Position numbers and translations under genes: made by a program. Below, piece after piece: positions 7,940 to 16,756 of a DNA stretch of 64,000 nt; the stretch's first letter is position 1; each line of letters begins with the position of its first letter. The stretch lies in assembly GCF_000974425.1 (NCBI RefSeq), contig NZ_CP010429.1, forward strand, positions 4,278,001-4,342,000, read 5' to 3'. The DNA comes from Spirosoma radiotolerans. GTDB taxonomy: Bacteria; Bacteroidota; Bacteroidia; Cytophagales; Spirosomataceae. The notes beneath the pieces are model-generated. The model was not told the origin of the DNA. It saw nothing but the letters and a program-made list of their open reading frames with translations, and ran no database searches.

Positions 7940-9107
7940 CTTACAATCACTTCAACAAGCTGTTTTTATGGCGTTAGACGAGGCAGATATCTTTGTTCAA
8001 TTCAGGCGGGAACTTCATCAGTTCCCTGAAGTGTCGTGTCAGGAAGTGGACACGCAAAGACGGATAAAATCGTTTGTCAATCCGTTTGCGCCCACCCGCC
8101 TGGTTGAACTGGCCACTACTGGTTTGCTGCTCCAATATGGTGAAAGCAATGAAGGGCCCGTCACCTTAATCCGGGCAGATAGTGATGCGTTACCAATCCA
8201 GGAGATAAATACGTTTGCTCACAGGTCAAGAATTGACGGTGTCTCACACAAGTGCGGTCACGATGGTCACGTGGCTATCCTGGCTCGGCTGGCGTCTCTG
8301 TTGGGGCAAAAACCGATCGCACTGGGCCGGGTATATTTGCTATTTCAGCCCGCCGAAGAAAATGGCAAAGGGGCCGAATCGGTACTGGCTGACCCCGCCT
8401 TCGCGGCCATTCGTCCCGACCGGGTTTTCGCTCTGCACAATATACCGGGTTATGAACAAGGCGTCATTGTGTGTAAACCAGGCTCATTTACGCCATCTGT
8501 ACTGAGTCTGATTGCCACGTTCGAAGGGAAGGTTTCCCATTCGGCCGAACCTGAAAAGGGCTTGAATCCAGCTTATGCTATGGCCGATTTCATGCTTAAA
8601 ACCAGGCAAATACAACATACTGATCCGGGGTCGGATGCGTTTGCGCTGATAACGCCGGTTTATACGACAATGGGGGAGAAATCCTACGGCATCTCGGCGG
8701 GTTATGGAGAGGTTCATTTAACCTTACGAACCCGCAATGCCAAACGGATGGAAGCTTTGACGGCTCAGTTAGTGGCGTTGCTCGATGACCTGGCTACCGA
8801 CAGTGGCCTGGCCATAAAAACAAGCTATACGGAGGCCTTCTTTGCCAATGAAAACAATACCGACGCGTATGAGCAGATCAAATCCAGCGCACTAAAACTC
8901 GGCTACACATTCGTTGAAAAACAAGAGCCCTTCAAATGGGGCGAAGATTTCGGATTATTTACCCAGCATTTTCCCGGTGCTATGTTTGGCATTGGCAATG
9001 GTGTAGACTCGCCAGCTCTGCACAATGACGATTATGATTTTAACGATAACCTGATCGAACCAGCGGCCCGGTTATTTTTTGACCTGATCGAAATCGCTCA
9101 TTTTTGA
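7935..9107 (+). CDS. M20 family amidohydrolase (N-acyl amino acid / hippurate hydrolase-like)
   Basis: 390 residues from the ATG at 7935. An in-frame ATG at 7896 would add 13 residues (HWHKDSLFFFVP) unlike the family, and it lies in the other half of a hairpin. Family marks: FRRELHQFPEVS near the N-terminus, metal ligands in SHKCGHDGH, QPAEENGKGAE, and a late His in SPALHNDDYDF. No signal peptide is seen, so the enzyme is probably cytoplasmic, unlike its neighbours. Inference: it deacylates amino acids or short peptides released by the exported peptidases. Confidence 0.85.
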   Translation: MHLQSLQQAVFMALDEADIFVQFRRELHQFPEVSCQEVDTQRRIKSFVNPFAPTRLVELATTGLLLQYGESNEGPVTLIRADSDALPIQEINTFAHRSRIDGVSHKCGHDGHVAILARLASLLGQKPIALGRVYLLFQPAEENGKGAESVLADPAFAAIRPDRVFALHNIPGYEQGVIVCKPGSFTPSVLSLIATFEGKVSHSAEPEKGLNPAYAMADFMLKTRQIQHTDPGSDAFALITPVYTTMGEKSYGISAGYGEVHLTLRTRNAKRMEALTAQLVALLDDLATDSGLAIKTSYTEAFFANENNTDAYEQIKSSALKLGYTFVEKQEPFKWGEDFGLFTQHFPGAMFGIGNGVDSPALHNDDYDFNDNLIEPAARLFFDLIEIAHF

Positions 9108-9134
9108 CTATTCCTCCACGGTCCGTGCCCTACT

Positions 9135-9211
9135 TCCACGGTTTGTGTCCTCACGGACCGCTTATTAAGGTTGCTGACGCGAGTACGGTCCGTGAGGACA
9201 CAAACCGTGGA
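9135..9211. repeat. Family A long inverted repeat with loop core GCTGACGCGAG
   Basis: Perfect 26-base arms at 9135-9160 and 9186-9211 (starting TCCACGGTTTGTGTCCTCAC) enclose a 25-base loop that holds GCTGACGCGAG at 9173-9183. A partial extra copy of the arm (TCCTCCACGGTCCGTG) lies at 9113-9128. The arms resemble those at 3774 and 55069; the loop core also occurs in elements with unrelated arms (45821, 46355, 47993). Confidence 0.85.
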
Positions 9212-9306
9212 GAAAGTTGCCGTCTCCACATAATTAACAGCCAAGATTATCGACCAGCGGAATAAAATTCTATTTTGCGACGAAACTCATTCAGTCACAT
9301 ATCCTT

Positions 9307-11196
9307 TTGAAAACACTCATCACGTTCCTGCTGCTGATCCCCGTATTTGTTGTTGCCCAAACGACGCCATCGGCTAATCCATACCCATTTACTCCCGCCC
9401 AAGATTCCGCTTATGTGCGTGAGAACTACCAGAAATCTGAATTTCTGGTGCCCATGCGCGATGGCACCAAACTGTTTACGCAGGTCTATGCCCCAAAAGA
9501 CCAGACCGTAAAACATCCGATCATTATGCAACGGACGCCCTACAGTTGCCAGCCTTACGGCGTTGAGCGCATCCGTCGGCGGGTTGGGCCCAATGCATTC
9601 ATGCTTCGCGATAATTACATCGTTGTCTATCAGGACGTTCGGGGGCGGTGGGCATCTGAGGGAACATTTGTCGAAATGACTCCGCACATAGATGTCAAGA
9701 AAGGAAACGCCGACCACGACGAAGCATCTGACACCTACGATACCATCGATTGGCTGCTGAAAAACATGCCTAACAACAACGGCAATGTCGGGCAATGGGG
9801 CATTAGTTATCCCGGCTTCTTTACCTCAGCGGGGGCCGTATCGGGGCATCCTGCCCTGAAAGCATCCTCTCCACAAGCGCCTATGGCTGACCTCTGGCGC
9901 GATGATGCGTTTCACAATGGGGCGTTTATGATTGCCGCCAACTTTGGGTTCTACACGTTTTTTCAGGAACACAAACAACCGACCAAACAGAATCCTCCAG
10001 CTATCTTCGACATCAACGATCCCGACGGCTATCATTTTTACCTGAACATGGGCCCAACGGCCAATTCGGAAAGTGCTTACTACAAGGGACGCAACAAATA
10101 CTATCACGAGAATTTCGAGCATCCAGATTACGACGAGCATTGGAAAAAGCGCAACATTCTGCCGCACCTCAAAGGCATTAAGCAGGCCGTTATGGTTGTC
10201 GGCGGCTGGTACGATGAGCAGGATTTATTTGGTACCTTCAATACCTACAAGGCAATTGAGAAACAGAATCCGGGTATTCAAAGCATCTTCGTGGTAGGCC
10301 CCTGGGTGCATGGCGGCTGGGCGGGTCCGTCGGGGCAAACGCTGGCTGACCTGGATTTTGGTTCGAAGGTATCGCCCTACTATCAGGAAAATATCGAAGC
10401 GAAATTCTTCAAACATTACCTCTTCAACGAGGCTACTTCCCTATCCCTTCCCGAAGCCACCCTATTTGAAACCGGGTCGAATCGCTGGCGTTCCTTCGAT
10501 ACGTATCCGCCGAAAGGAACGGTTCAGAAACAACTGTATCTGGCAGGAAATGGCAAACTCAGCTTTACCCCGTCAACAACCGGTGCGGCCTTCTCCGAAT
10601 TCCCGTCTGACCCGGCGCATCCGGTCCCATTTTCCAGCAAAATCAACGATGGCTTTTCCGCCGATTACATGGTCGAGGATCAGCGATTTGCCTCGGCACG
10701 CCCGGATGTGCTAACGTTCCAAACCGACGCGCTTACCGAAGACTTGACGTTAGCCGGACCAATTTTAGCCCAGCTTACCGTTTCCACCACGGGTACCGAT
10801 GCCGACTGGGTTGTTAAAGTCATTGATGTGTATCCGCCCGATGCGCCCCAGAATCCGAAGAAACCAGATGTTGTCTACGGCGATTATCAGCAGTTGGTGC
10901 GCAGTGATATTATTCGGGGACGTTACCGGAATAACATCAGCAAACCTGAACCATTCACCCCGAATCAGCCCACTTCCGTTGCCGTCGAGTTGCAGGATGT
11001 GCTGCATACGTTCAAAAAAGGGCATCGGCTTATGGTGCAGGTACAAAGTTCATGCTTCCCCTGGAGTGACCGGAATCCGCAAACATTTGTCCCTATTTTT
11101 AGCGCGAAAGAGTCCGACTACAAGAAAGCAACCCATCGGGTGTACCACGGCAAGCCGGGCGCCAGTTTCTTAAAAGTGGGCGTTCTGGCTCAGTAA
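9307..11196 (+). CDS. CocE/NonD family hydrolase, alpha-amino-acid ester hydrolase-like, exported
   Basis: 629 residues. The start is a TTG at 9307 with an immediate signal peptide (TLITFLLLIPVFVVAQ). An alpha/beta-hydrolase domain carries nucleophile S167 in GISYPGF, an acid region in WYDEQDLFG and the His in GPWVHGGW; a jelly-roll C-terminal domain follows (about 400-629). The pattern MRDGTKLFTQVYAP, then DTIDWLLKN, then the Ser motif is closer to alpha-amino-acid ester hydrolases / glutaryl-7-ACA acylases than to cocaine esterase. Known: such enzymes cleave and form amides of beta-lactam side chains. The metallo-beta-lactamase gene starts 14 bases downstream, so the two are probably co-transcribed. 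The assignment to the ester hydrolase branch is by motif similarity only. Confidence 0.82.
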   Translation: MKTLITFLLLIPVFVVAQTTPSANPYPFTPAQDSAYVRENYQKSEFLVPMRDGTKLFTQVYAPKDQTVKHPIIMQRTPYSCQPYGVERIRRRVGPNAFMLRDNYIVVYQDVRGRWASEGTFVEMTPHIDVKKGNADHDEASDTYDTIDWLLKNMPNNNGNVGQWGISYPGFFTSAGAVSGHPALKASSPQAPMADLWRDDAFHNGAFMIAANFGFYTFFQEHKQPTKQNPPAIFDINDPDGYHFYLNMGPTANSESAYYKGRNKYYHENFEHPDYDEHWKKRNILPHLKGIKQAVMVVGGWYDEQDLFGTFNTYKAIEKQNPGIQSIFVVGPWVHGGWAGPSGQTLADLDFGSKVSPYYQENIEAKFFKHYLFNEATSLSLPEATLFETGSNRWRSFDTYPPKGTVQKQLYLAGNGKLSFTPSTTGAAFSEFPSDPAHPVPFSSKINDGFSADYMVEDQRFASARPDVLTFQTDALTEDLTLAGPILAQLTVSTTGTDADWVVKVIDVYPPDAPQNPKKPDVVYGDYQQLVRSDIIRGRYRNNISKPEPFTPNQPTSVAVELQDVLHTFKKGHRLMVQVQSSCFPWSDRNPQTFVPIFSAKESDYKKATHRVYHGKPGASFLKVGVLAQ

Positions 11197-11209
11197 TTAG
11201 TCCACGCAA

Positions 11210-11977
11210 ATGATTCATTCTCAGTCGCAACGTATGCGTGTGCTATTTGCCTTAGCAGGGCTTCTGTTTATTCCTTTTTTTGTTCAGGCTCAAGCCAGGC
11301 CAATGCTTGCGGTTACGCCCCTCAACGACCAGGTTTATGTCCACACAACCTACGGTATTTATGGAAAAACGCCTTTTCCGTCTAACGGACTGATTATTAA
11401 AACAACTGACGGTGTCGTTTTGGTTGATACAGGCTGGGATACGGACACCAACACCGATAATACGCGCCAGTTGCTCCAGTGGGTTAGTAATAACCTGCAT
11501 CAGCCGGTTCGGCTTTGTATCGTGACGCACGCCCACGAAGATCGGGTGGGCGGTATCAGCGAACTCCGCAAAGCAGGTATCCGGGTCATCAGCACACCAC
11601 TGACCGCCCGAAAATCAGTCGCACTGGGCTTTCAGGCACCCGACGGTATTTTACCAAACGATACCACGTTCTCAATCGGTCAGGAGCCCATTCGTTGTTT
11701 CTTCCCCGGCGAAGGGCACACGAATGATAACATCGTCGTCTGGCTGCCCAACCAGCAAATACTCTACGGCGGCTGTCTGATAAAAAGTGTAGCGGCCTTT
11801 GGCATGGGAAACCTCGCCGATGCGAACCTCAACCAATGGGCTGGCTCCATTCAAACGCTGATGAAGCAGTTCGGAGGAGCCCGGATTGTGGTACCCGGCC
11901 ATCAGGACTGGGGTGATTCAAAGTCGATGGAGCATACGCTGCAACTGCTGGCCAAGCATGCCGCAGCCAAAAAGTAA
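11210..11977 (+). CDS. bla: Subclass B1 metallo-beta-lactamase
   Basis: 255 residues with a signal peptide (RVLFALAGLLFIPFFVQAQA); an ATG at 11234 is an alternative start. All B1 zinc ligands are present: H107, H109 and D111 in HAHED, H170 in GEGHTNDN, C189 in YGGCLIK and H231 in VVPGHQDW. The Zn2 Cys and the sequence GGCLIK point to B1 rather than B3 or a generic MBL-fold hydrolase. Known: B1 enzymes hydrolyse penicillins, cephalosporins and carbapenems in the periplasm; chromosomal copies are common in environmental Bacteroidota. Activity of this one is untested. It follows an amino-acid ester hydrolase-like gene. Confidence 0.9.
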   Translation: MIHSQSQRMRVLFALAGLLFIPFFVQAQARPMLAVTPLNDQVYVHTTYGIYGKTPFPSNGLIIKTTDGVVLVDTGWDTDTNTDNTRQLLQWVSNNLHQPVRLCIVTHAHEDRVGGISELRKAGIRVISTPLTARKSVALGFQAPDGILPNDTTFSIGQEPIRCFFPGEGHTNDNIVVWLPNQQILYGGCLIKSVAAFGMGNLADANLNQWAGSIQTLMKQFGGARIVVPGHQDWGDSKSMEHTLQLLAKHAAAKK

Positions 11978-12009
11978 GCCGTTAAAAATCTTAAAATCTT
12001 CCTTCTGTC

Positions 12010-12939
12010 ATGCCCAAACTTCTCCTGATGGACCACGATGGGGCCATTGATGATCTGTTATCGCAATTACTCGTCCTGACCATGCCCGATGTTCAGCTGA
12101 TCGGTGTTACGGTCACGCCCGCCGATTGCTACATTGAGCCCGCCCTTGACTCGACGTATAAGCTGCTTCAACTGATGGAGCAGGAGCATGTTCCCCTAGG
12201 GCGCGGTGACTATTACGGCATCAACGCCTTTCCGGGCGAATGGCGGGCACGGCCCGAAATCATTAATGCCCTGCCACTGCTCATCAATCTGCCCAAGTCG
12301 CCCGATCCTTACGCCTATTTGAGTGCGCCCGATTTGATCATGGAGACGTTAACGAAGGCGACCGAAAAGGTAAGCATTTTACTGACGGGCCCATGCGCCA
12401 ATCTGGTCCTGGCACTGGAGAAAGCACCGGAATTAAAAGAGAAGATCCAGGAAATCGTTTGGATGGCCGGGGCGTTTCGCGTTCCAGGCAATGTGCAGAC
12501 GTATCAACACGATGGTACGGCCGAATGGAATGTATTTTGGGACCCGATCAGTTCGCAAAAGCTGGTTTCCTATGAATTACCGCTGACACTCATTCCGCTG
12601 GATGTAACGAATCATGTGCCGGTTACCAAGCCGTTTCTGTCCGCGTTAGCTACCCAGATTGACTACAGGCTATCTAACCTTACGGGCCAGTTTTGGGCGC
12701 TAACGATCGACACCATTCCAAGTTATCAGTACACCTATTTTATGTGGGACATTTTGGCAACCAGCTACTTAGCAATGCCCGAACACTTCACCACCGAACG
12801 GGTGAAAGCAAACGTCAGTACACGGCCACCCAATGCGGGACAAACGTACCTGGACGAATCAGGCTACGAGCTGACCATCGCAACGGATGTGAATGTGGCC
12901 TATTTTTATGACTACCTGCTAGCGCAGTTTAAACGTTGA
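12010..12939 (+). CDS. Inosine/uridine-preferring nucleoside hydrolase family protein
   Basis: 309 residues, no signal peptide. The calcium-binding Asp cluster at the N-terminus reads DHDGAIDD where the family normally has DTDPGIDD; the aspartates are kept but the proline is lost. The later ligand region has EWNVFWDP (usual form E-N-x-x-x-D-P) and LTGPCANLVLAL. Known: these enzymes split nucleosides into ribose and base. The altered first motif suggests a divergent subgroup. The gene starts 32 bases after the metallo-beta-lactamase. Confidence 0.85.
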   Translation: MPKLLLMDHDGAIDDLLSQLLVLTMPDVQLIGVTVTPADCYIEPALDSTYKLLQLMEQEHVPLGRGDYYGINAFPGEWRARPEIINALPLLINLPKSPDPYAYLSAPDLIMETLTKATEKVSILLTGPCANLVLALEKAPELKEKIQEIVWMAGAFRVPGNVQTYQHDGTAEWNVFWDPISSQKLVSYELPLTLIPLDVTNHVPVTKPFLSALATQIDYRLSNLTGQFWALTIDTIPSYQYTYFMWDILATSYLAMPEHFTTERVKANVSTRPPNAGQTYLDESGYELTIATDVNVAYFYDYLLAQFKR

Positions 12940-12990
12940 CTGGGCTCGGTGCCTGAATCTGTCGTGCTGGTTTATGATTTATAGTTTACG

Positions 12991-13046
12991 GTTTGTGGTT
13001 GTGGATGGTACGAACGAAGACGTTCGTACCATCCACAACCACAAAC
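12991..13046. repeat. Family C inverted repeat (GGTTTNN heptads), likely bidirectional terminator
   Basis: Perfect 26-base arms at 12991-13016 and 13021-13046 with a four-base loop (AAGA). Reading from 12970 the left side falls into seven-base units GGTTTAT, GATTTAT, AGTTTAC, GGTTTGT, GGTTGTG. The right arm reaches the stop codon of the S9 peptidase (13046-13048). It lies between convergent genes. Similar heptads are found at 36724, 46355 and 47993. Confidence 0.8.
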
Positions 13047-15166
13047 TATTGCTTTGGCTTCATCAGTTTTCGTTTGAAGTATTCGGCAGTAGCAGCACTC
13101 ATTTTCAAGGCATTGGTGTGTTTCATCCAGTGGTGTGTGTCGTCCACAATCACTAACGTTTCCATGGGAACGCCCTGTTTATCAAGACGCTGGACAAGGT
13201 CTGTGCTTTGGCTGAAGCGCACATTGCGGTCATCGTCGCCATGAATGATGAGTACGGGCGATGTCCAGCTACTAACCGATGAAACCGGCGATGATTCCCA
13301 GACAATTTTAGCTGCTTTATCGGCATCCGGGACCTTCTCAAACCGATCGGTCGCGCTAACCCCATAGCGTTGCTGGCTCCAGTCATGAACGCCGTGAATA
13401 TCTACACCAGCCGCGAAAAGTTTAGAATCACGGGCGAGGGCAAGCGCCGTCAGATAACCGCCATACGAGCCGCCATAAATACCAATTTTAGTGGCATCGA
13501 CCTGGGGTTGCTCCGAAAGCCATACGGCCGCAGCGCGAACATCCTGGTATTCGGATGCGCCGGTTGCGCCACCATTTGCCGGCTGATGGAAATCATAGCC
13601 ATACCCGATACCCAGCCGATAATTCACGGATAACACTACAAATCCCTGACCAGCTAAATACTGGTTGAGGGCGTATGAATTGGCGTAGTAATCTGAGTAA
13701 TTCCAACCCAACAGCATTTGGCGCGGAGGGCCACCATGAACATAAATCAGCGTGGGCTTTTTGGAAGGCCCACCTGTTGGCTCAAAAAGCTGGCCATGAA
13801 CGGTCATTCCGTCCGGCGACTTAAATGTAACTTGCTTAGGTATTACCAACTGAGTGGTCGGGAAGTTGGCTGGCACCAGATTCTGGGCTAATACTTTAGG
13901 TGTCCCTTTGGTAAAGGCCATCACCGTTGGCAGTGGCGGGCGCTGGGCCGTGGCACTGATCATGGCAATGGTAGCGCCATCCCCCGTTACGACGGGTGTC
14001 CATTCCAGGCCCGCTCCCGGTGTCAATACTTCCATAGCCGCTTTATCGACAGGCACACGAACGGCGTGCCGGCGGTCGATGTCCAGTTTATCGGGGCCAG
14101 TATTCCCACTGAATAACAACCATTTTCGGTCGTGGCTCATTGTAATATGTTCGGCCATGAACGGCGCCGGTGTCAATAACAAGGGACTTCCTCCCGACGA
14201 GGCAATGGAATACAAATGCGGCCAGCCATCCTGATACGACAGAAAAACAATGCGCTCATTGGCGGCCCAGTTCAGGTTAAAGCCTCCGTGCGTGGAAGGC
14301 ACTGACCCCGCCAGCGTTTTGGGAGCCTGCCAGATTTGTGATGCATTGCCCGACGACGCAACATCGGCCGTCCAGATCGACCAGGGGCGGTGCTTACGCG
14401 TTAGCAGCGAGTCGGGAGCACCACCGGAGCCGGGTGTGCGAACAAAAACAAGTCGCTTGCTGTCGGGTGCCCAACGGGGTGACTCATCCTGCGAGAACGA
14501 CGGCGCGATCCACAAAATGGGCGTGGTTTCGTTGGTAAAAACGCCCACAAAGGCGTGGTCCTTGCGGTCGCAGACAAAGGCCAGTTTCGAGCCATCGGGC
14601 GCCCATTGAATGGAGCTATTTGTACCCCTGGCGGTAAACATGGCTTTTGCCGCTGAAGACGCATCCAGGGGGGCTACCCAAACCTGACCACTTTTAATAA
14701 AGGCAACGCGGTCGCTTTTGGGCGAAATAGCAGGTGCATCGCCCTCGGCAATGGCCTTGGCTTCACCACCCGCAAAGGGAATACTCCAGATTTGAACCTT
14801 GGGCGGCACGGGCGTCGACATCGTATTGACGGGCAATTCGTCGTCCCAGTTAGAACCATGATCGCCCCCCCGCACGTAGATGACCCATTTTCCATCATCG
14901 GAAATGGACAGGCTCGTAATTTCCTGCCCATCATCGTCGGTGTAGTTAGTCAGTTTTCGGGGTGCAAAGTCAGGTCCTTCGGCAACGTATACATTCCGTT
15001 TACCCTGCTCATTGAATGCCCACGCAATACGCGACCCCTGTGCCGAACTGGTTAGCTCATTTGGGAAGGGGTAACTCTTCACCGCTTCCAGCGAGAAGGT
15101 CTGAGCCTGAACAGATTGATATAGCCAGAGCCCGAATAGCAGGCTCAGCAACGTAAACTTTTTCAT
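13046..15166 (-). CDS. S9 family prolyl oligopeptidase-type peptidase, exported
   Basis: 706 residues. Signal peptide (FTLLSLLFGLWLYQSVQAQ), then a beta-propeller of WD40/PD40-like repeats (about 25-420, e.g. PRWAPDSKRLVFV), then an alpha/beta-hydrolase catalytic domain. S567 lies in GGSYGGY, the catalytic Asp in HGDDDRNV and the His in DDTHHWM. Known: S9C/DPP-type enzymes cleave dipeptides or short peptides in the periplasm. It is convergent with the nucleoside hydrolase. A strong hairpin (15179-15236) sits 13 bases upstream of the start. Confidence 0.9.
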   Translation of the reverse strand: MKKFTLLSLLFGLWLYQSVQAQTFSLEAVKSYPFPNELTSSAQGSRIAWAFNEQGKRNVYVAEGPDFAPRKLTNYTDDDGQEITSLSISDDGKWVIYVRGGDHGSNWDDELPVNTMSTPVPPKVQIWSIPFAGGEAKAIAEGDAPAISPKSDRVAFIKSGQVWVAPLDASSAAKAMFTARGTNSSIQWAPDGSKLAFVCDRKDHAFVGVFTNETTPILWIAPSFSQDESPRWAPDSKRLVFVRTPGSGGAPDSLLTRKHRPWSIWTADVASSGNASQIWQAPKTLAGSVPSTHGGFNLNWAANERIVFLSYQDGWPHLYSIASSGGSPLLLTPAPFMAEHITMSHDRKWLLFSGNTGPDKLDIDRRHAVRVPVDKAAMEVLTPGAGLEWTPVVTGDGATIAMISATAQRPPLPTVMAFTKGTPKVLAQNLVPANFPTTQLVIPKQVTFKSPDGMTVHGQLFEPTGGPSKKPTLIYVHGGPPRQMLLGWNYSDYYANSYALNQYLAGQGFVVLSVNYRLGIGYGYDFHQPANGGATGASEYQDVRAAAVWLSEQPQVDATKIGIYGGSYGGYLTALALARDSKLFAAGVDIHGVHDWSQQRYGVSATDRFEKVPDADKAAKIVWESSPVSSVSSWTSPVLIIHGDDDRNVRFSQSTDLVQRLDKQGVPMETLVIVDDTHHWMKHTNALKMSAATAEYFKRKLMKPKQ

Positions 15167-15178
15167 GAGTTGATGGCT

Positions 15179-15236
15179 AAAATAAAAAGCTTATCTGAGA
15201 AGTCTGTGAAACATCCTCAAATAAGCTTTTTATTTT
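15179..15236. terminator. Inverted repeat between the ferredoxin and S9 peptidase genes
   Basis: Perfect 16-base arms AAAATAAAAAGCTTAT (15179-15194) and its complement (15221-15236). Both genes are on the minus strand: the element follows the ferredoxin stop (15344) and sits just before the S9 start (15166). It can end the ferredoxin transcript or form a 5' leader stem on the S9 message. Confidence 0.6.
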
Positions 15237-15343
15237 CTATTCTACCGAACAGAGCAAAGAAAATACTAACAGTCAGCTTTATAATACCATTATCATGGTC
15301 TTATAATCTGAAAATTTCATTACAAAATCTGAAAGCGGTTCAC

Positions 15344-15667
15344 TCAGGAAGGCTCTTCGCTCTTTATTCTAAATAGGGCTCCCTCGACTGCCTCATCTAC
15401 CCGAATCTGGCAAGCCAATCGACTATCCGAATCAGCGTCGGGCAGGGTATCGAGCATATCCAGTTCAAGATCCTGCGCCGGCGGTAAGTTATCAAATCCG
15501 TTCACGACCTGAACGTGGCAGGTCGCGCAGAGAGCCATCCCACCACAGGTTGCCAAAATGTTGTAGTCCGACGCTTTCAGCACTTCCATCAGGCTCAGGC
15601 TAATGCCTTCGGGTACCTCTACCGGCTTCTGTTCGCCATCCCGGTCTTCTACTGTGAATGTAATCAT
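15344..15667 (-). CDS. 2Fe-2S ferredoxin (adrenodoxin type)
   Basis: 107 residues from the ATG at 15667, which lies one base after the stop of the reductase gene. A longer reading to 15685 would overlap that gene and is not favoured. The four cluster ligands are C41, C47, C50 (CGGMALCATC) and C86 (ACQIR). Known: such ferredoxins shuttle electrons from a reductase to oxygenases or Fe-S assembly. The tight coupling with the upstream reductase points to a working pair. Confidence 0.9.
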   Translation of the reverse strand: MITFTVEDRDGEQKPVEVPEGISLSLMEVLKASDYNILATCGGMALCATCHVQVVNGFDNLPPAQDLELDMLDTLPDADSDSRLACQIRVDEAVEGALFRIKSEEPS

Positions 15668-15668
15668 A

Positions 15669-16673
15669 TTAAAAGGTAGGAACACCGTTGACGGTTGTGT
15701 ATTTGAAACTCAGTTTCTGATTTGGGTGGACATGATGAAAGGCACTCTGACACATCAGAGCAGCCTCATGGAAACCACACAAAATCAACTTTAACTTACC
15801 CGGATAGGTATTGATGTCGCCGATGGCGTAGATCCGCTCGACGTTTGTAGAGTAGTCGGTCGTATCAACGCTAATGGCGGACTTGTCGATGCTTAATCCC
15901 CAATCAGCAATAGGGCCCAGTTTAGGCGTTAAGCCGAAAAGGGGAATCAGGTTGTCAGCCTCCAGGGTTGTGACGGACTTGTCTTTCGCCGTAATAGTAA
16001 CCTCCTGCAAATGGCCGTTACCATTGATGCTGGTGATGTTCGATTGAAGAACGAGGTTAATACGCCCTTGTTTAGCTAACTCAACCACTTTCTCGGCCGA
16101 ATCGGGTGCTCCTCGAAAACTGTCGCTCCGGTGAACAAGCGTTACTTCTTTCGCTATTTCGGCCAGGAAAATGGTCCAGTCAAGGGCAGAGTCGCCCCCA
16201 CCGGCCAGCACGACCCGCCGGTTGCGTAACTGCTCGGGATTTTTGACCATGTAAGCAACACCCTTTCCTTCAAACTGTTCCAGGTTCAGAATTTCGGGTT
16301 TGCGTGGTTCAAAGCTGCCCAGCCCGCCCGCAATAACGACGACCTGGCAATGCACAGCTGTGCCATCGCTGGTGGTAATTTGGTAAGAGCCATCCTCCTG
16401 GCGATCAAGCGACTCAACGCGTTCGCCCAGGGTGAACCCCGGATTGAAGGGGGCAATCTGCTCCATCAGGTTATCGACCAGCGTCTGTGCGTTGATGGCC
16501 GGATAGCCGGGAATGTCATAGATTGGTTTCTGCGGATAAATTTCTGAAAGCTGCCCACCCACCTGTGGTAAGGCATCAATCAGGTGGCAGCGCATTTTCA
16601 ATAAACCAGCCTCAAAAACAGCAAACAGGCCCACCGGACCAGCGCCAATTATGCAAATATCTGTTGTTATCAT
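15669..16673 (-). CDS. Ferredoxin--NADP reductase, thioredoxin-reductase-like (type 2)
   Basis: 334 residues. FAD-binding GAGPVG at 10-15, a second dinucleotide motif AGGGDSALDW, and the C-terminal FAD contact YAIGDINTYPGK. The thioredoxin-reductase redox CxxC is absent, as expected for the YumC-type ferredoxin/flavodoxin reductases. It would pass electrons from NADPH to the ferredoxin encoded directly downstream. A TAnnTTTG box lies about 76 bases upstream. Confidence 0.9.
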   Translation of the reverse strand: MITTDICIIGAGPVGLFAVFEAGLLKMRCHLIDALPQVGGQLSEIYPQKPIYDIPGYPAINAQTLVDNLMEQIAPFNPGFTLGERVESLDRQEDGSYQITTSDGTAVHCQVVVIAGGLGSFEPRKPEILNLEQFEGKGVAYMVKNPEQLRNRRVVLAGGGDSALDWTIFLAEIAKEVTLVHRSDSFRGAPDSAEKVVELAKQGRINLVLQSNITSINGNGHLQEVTITAKDKSVTTLEADNLIPLFGLTPKLGPIADWGLSIDKSAISVDTTDYSTNVERIYAIGDINTYPGKLKLILCGFHEAALMCQSAFHHVHPNQKLSFKYTTVNGVPTF

Positions 16674-16748
16674 GTCTAGTGAACGAGCCGATTTTATCGA
16701 CTCGTCAATCTTTTTCGTTACTTACTATAAGCTTAACCGTCTACTTCA

Positions 16749-16756
16749 CAAAGGTA
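16749..16756 (-). promoter_or_regulatory. -7 promoter element for the reductase-ferredoxin operon
   Basis: The minus strand reads TACCTTTG, matching TAnnTTTG, 76 bases before the reductase ATG. The rest of the divergent gap 16674-16985 shows no gene or strong repeat. Confidence 0.55.

Noticed and set aside
12970..13046. CRISPR-like or direct-repeat array in the GGTTTNN units
   Set aside because: Units are only seven bases, without spacers, and arranged as an inverted pair; no cas genes are in the window.
15344..15685. Frameshift or fusion between the ferredoxin and reductase genes
   Set aside because: The reductase has a normal stop at 15669-15671 and the ferredoxin its own ATG at 15667; this is ordinary tight spacing.
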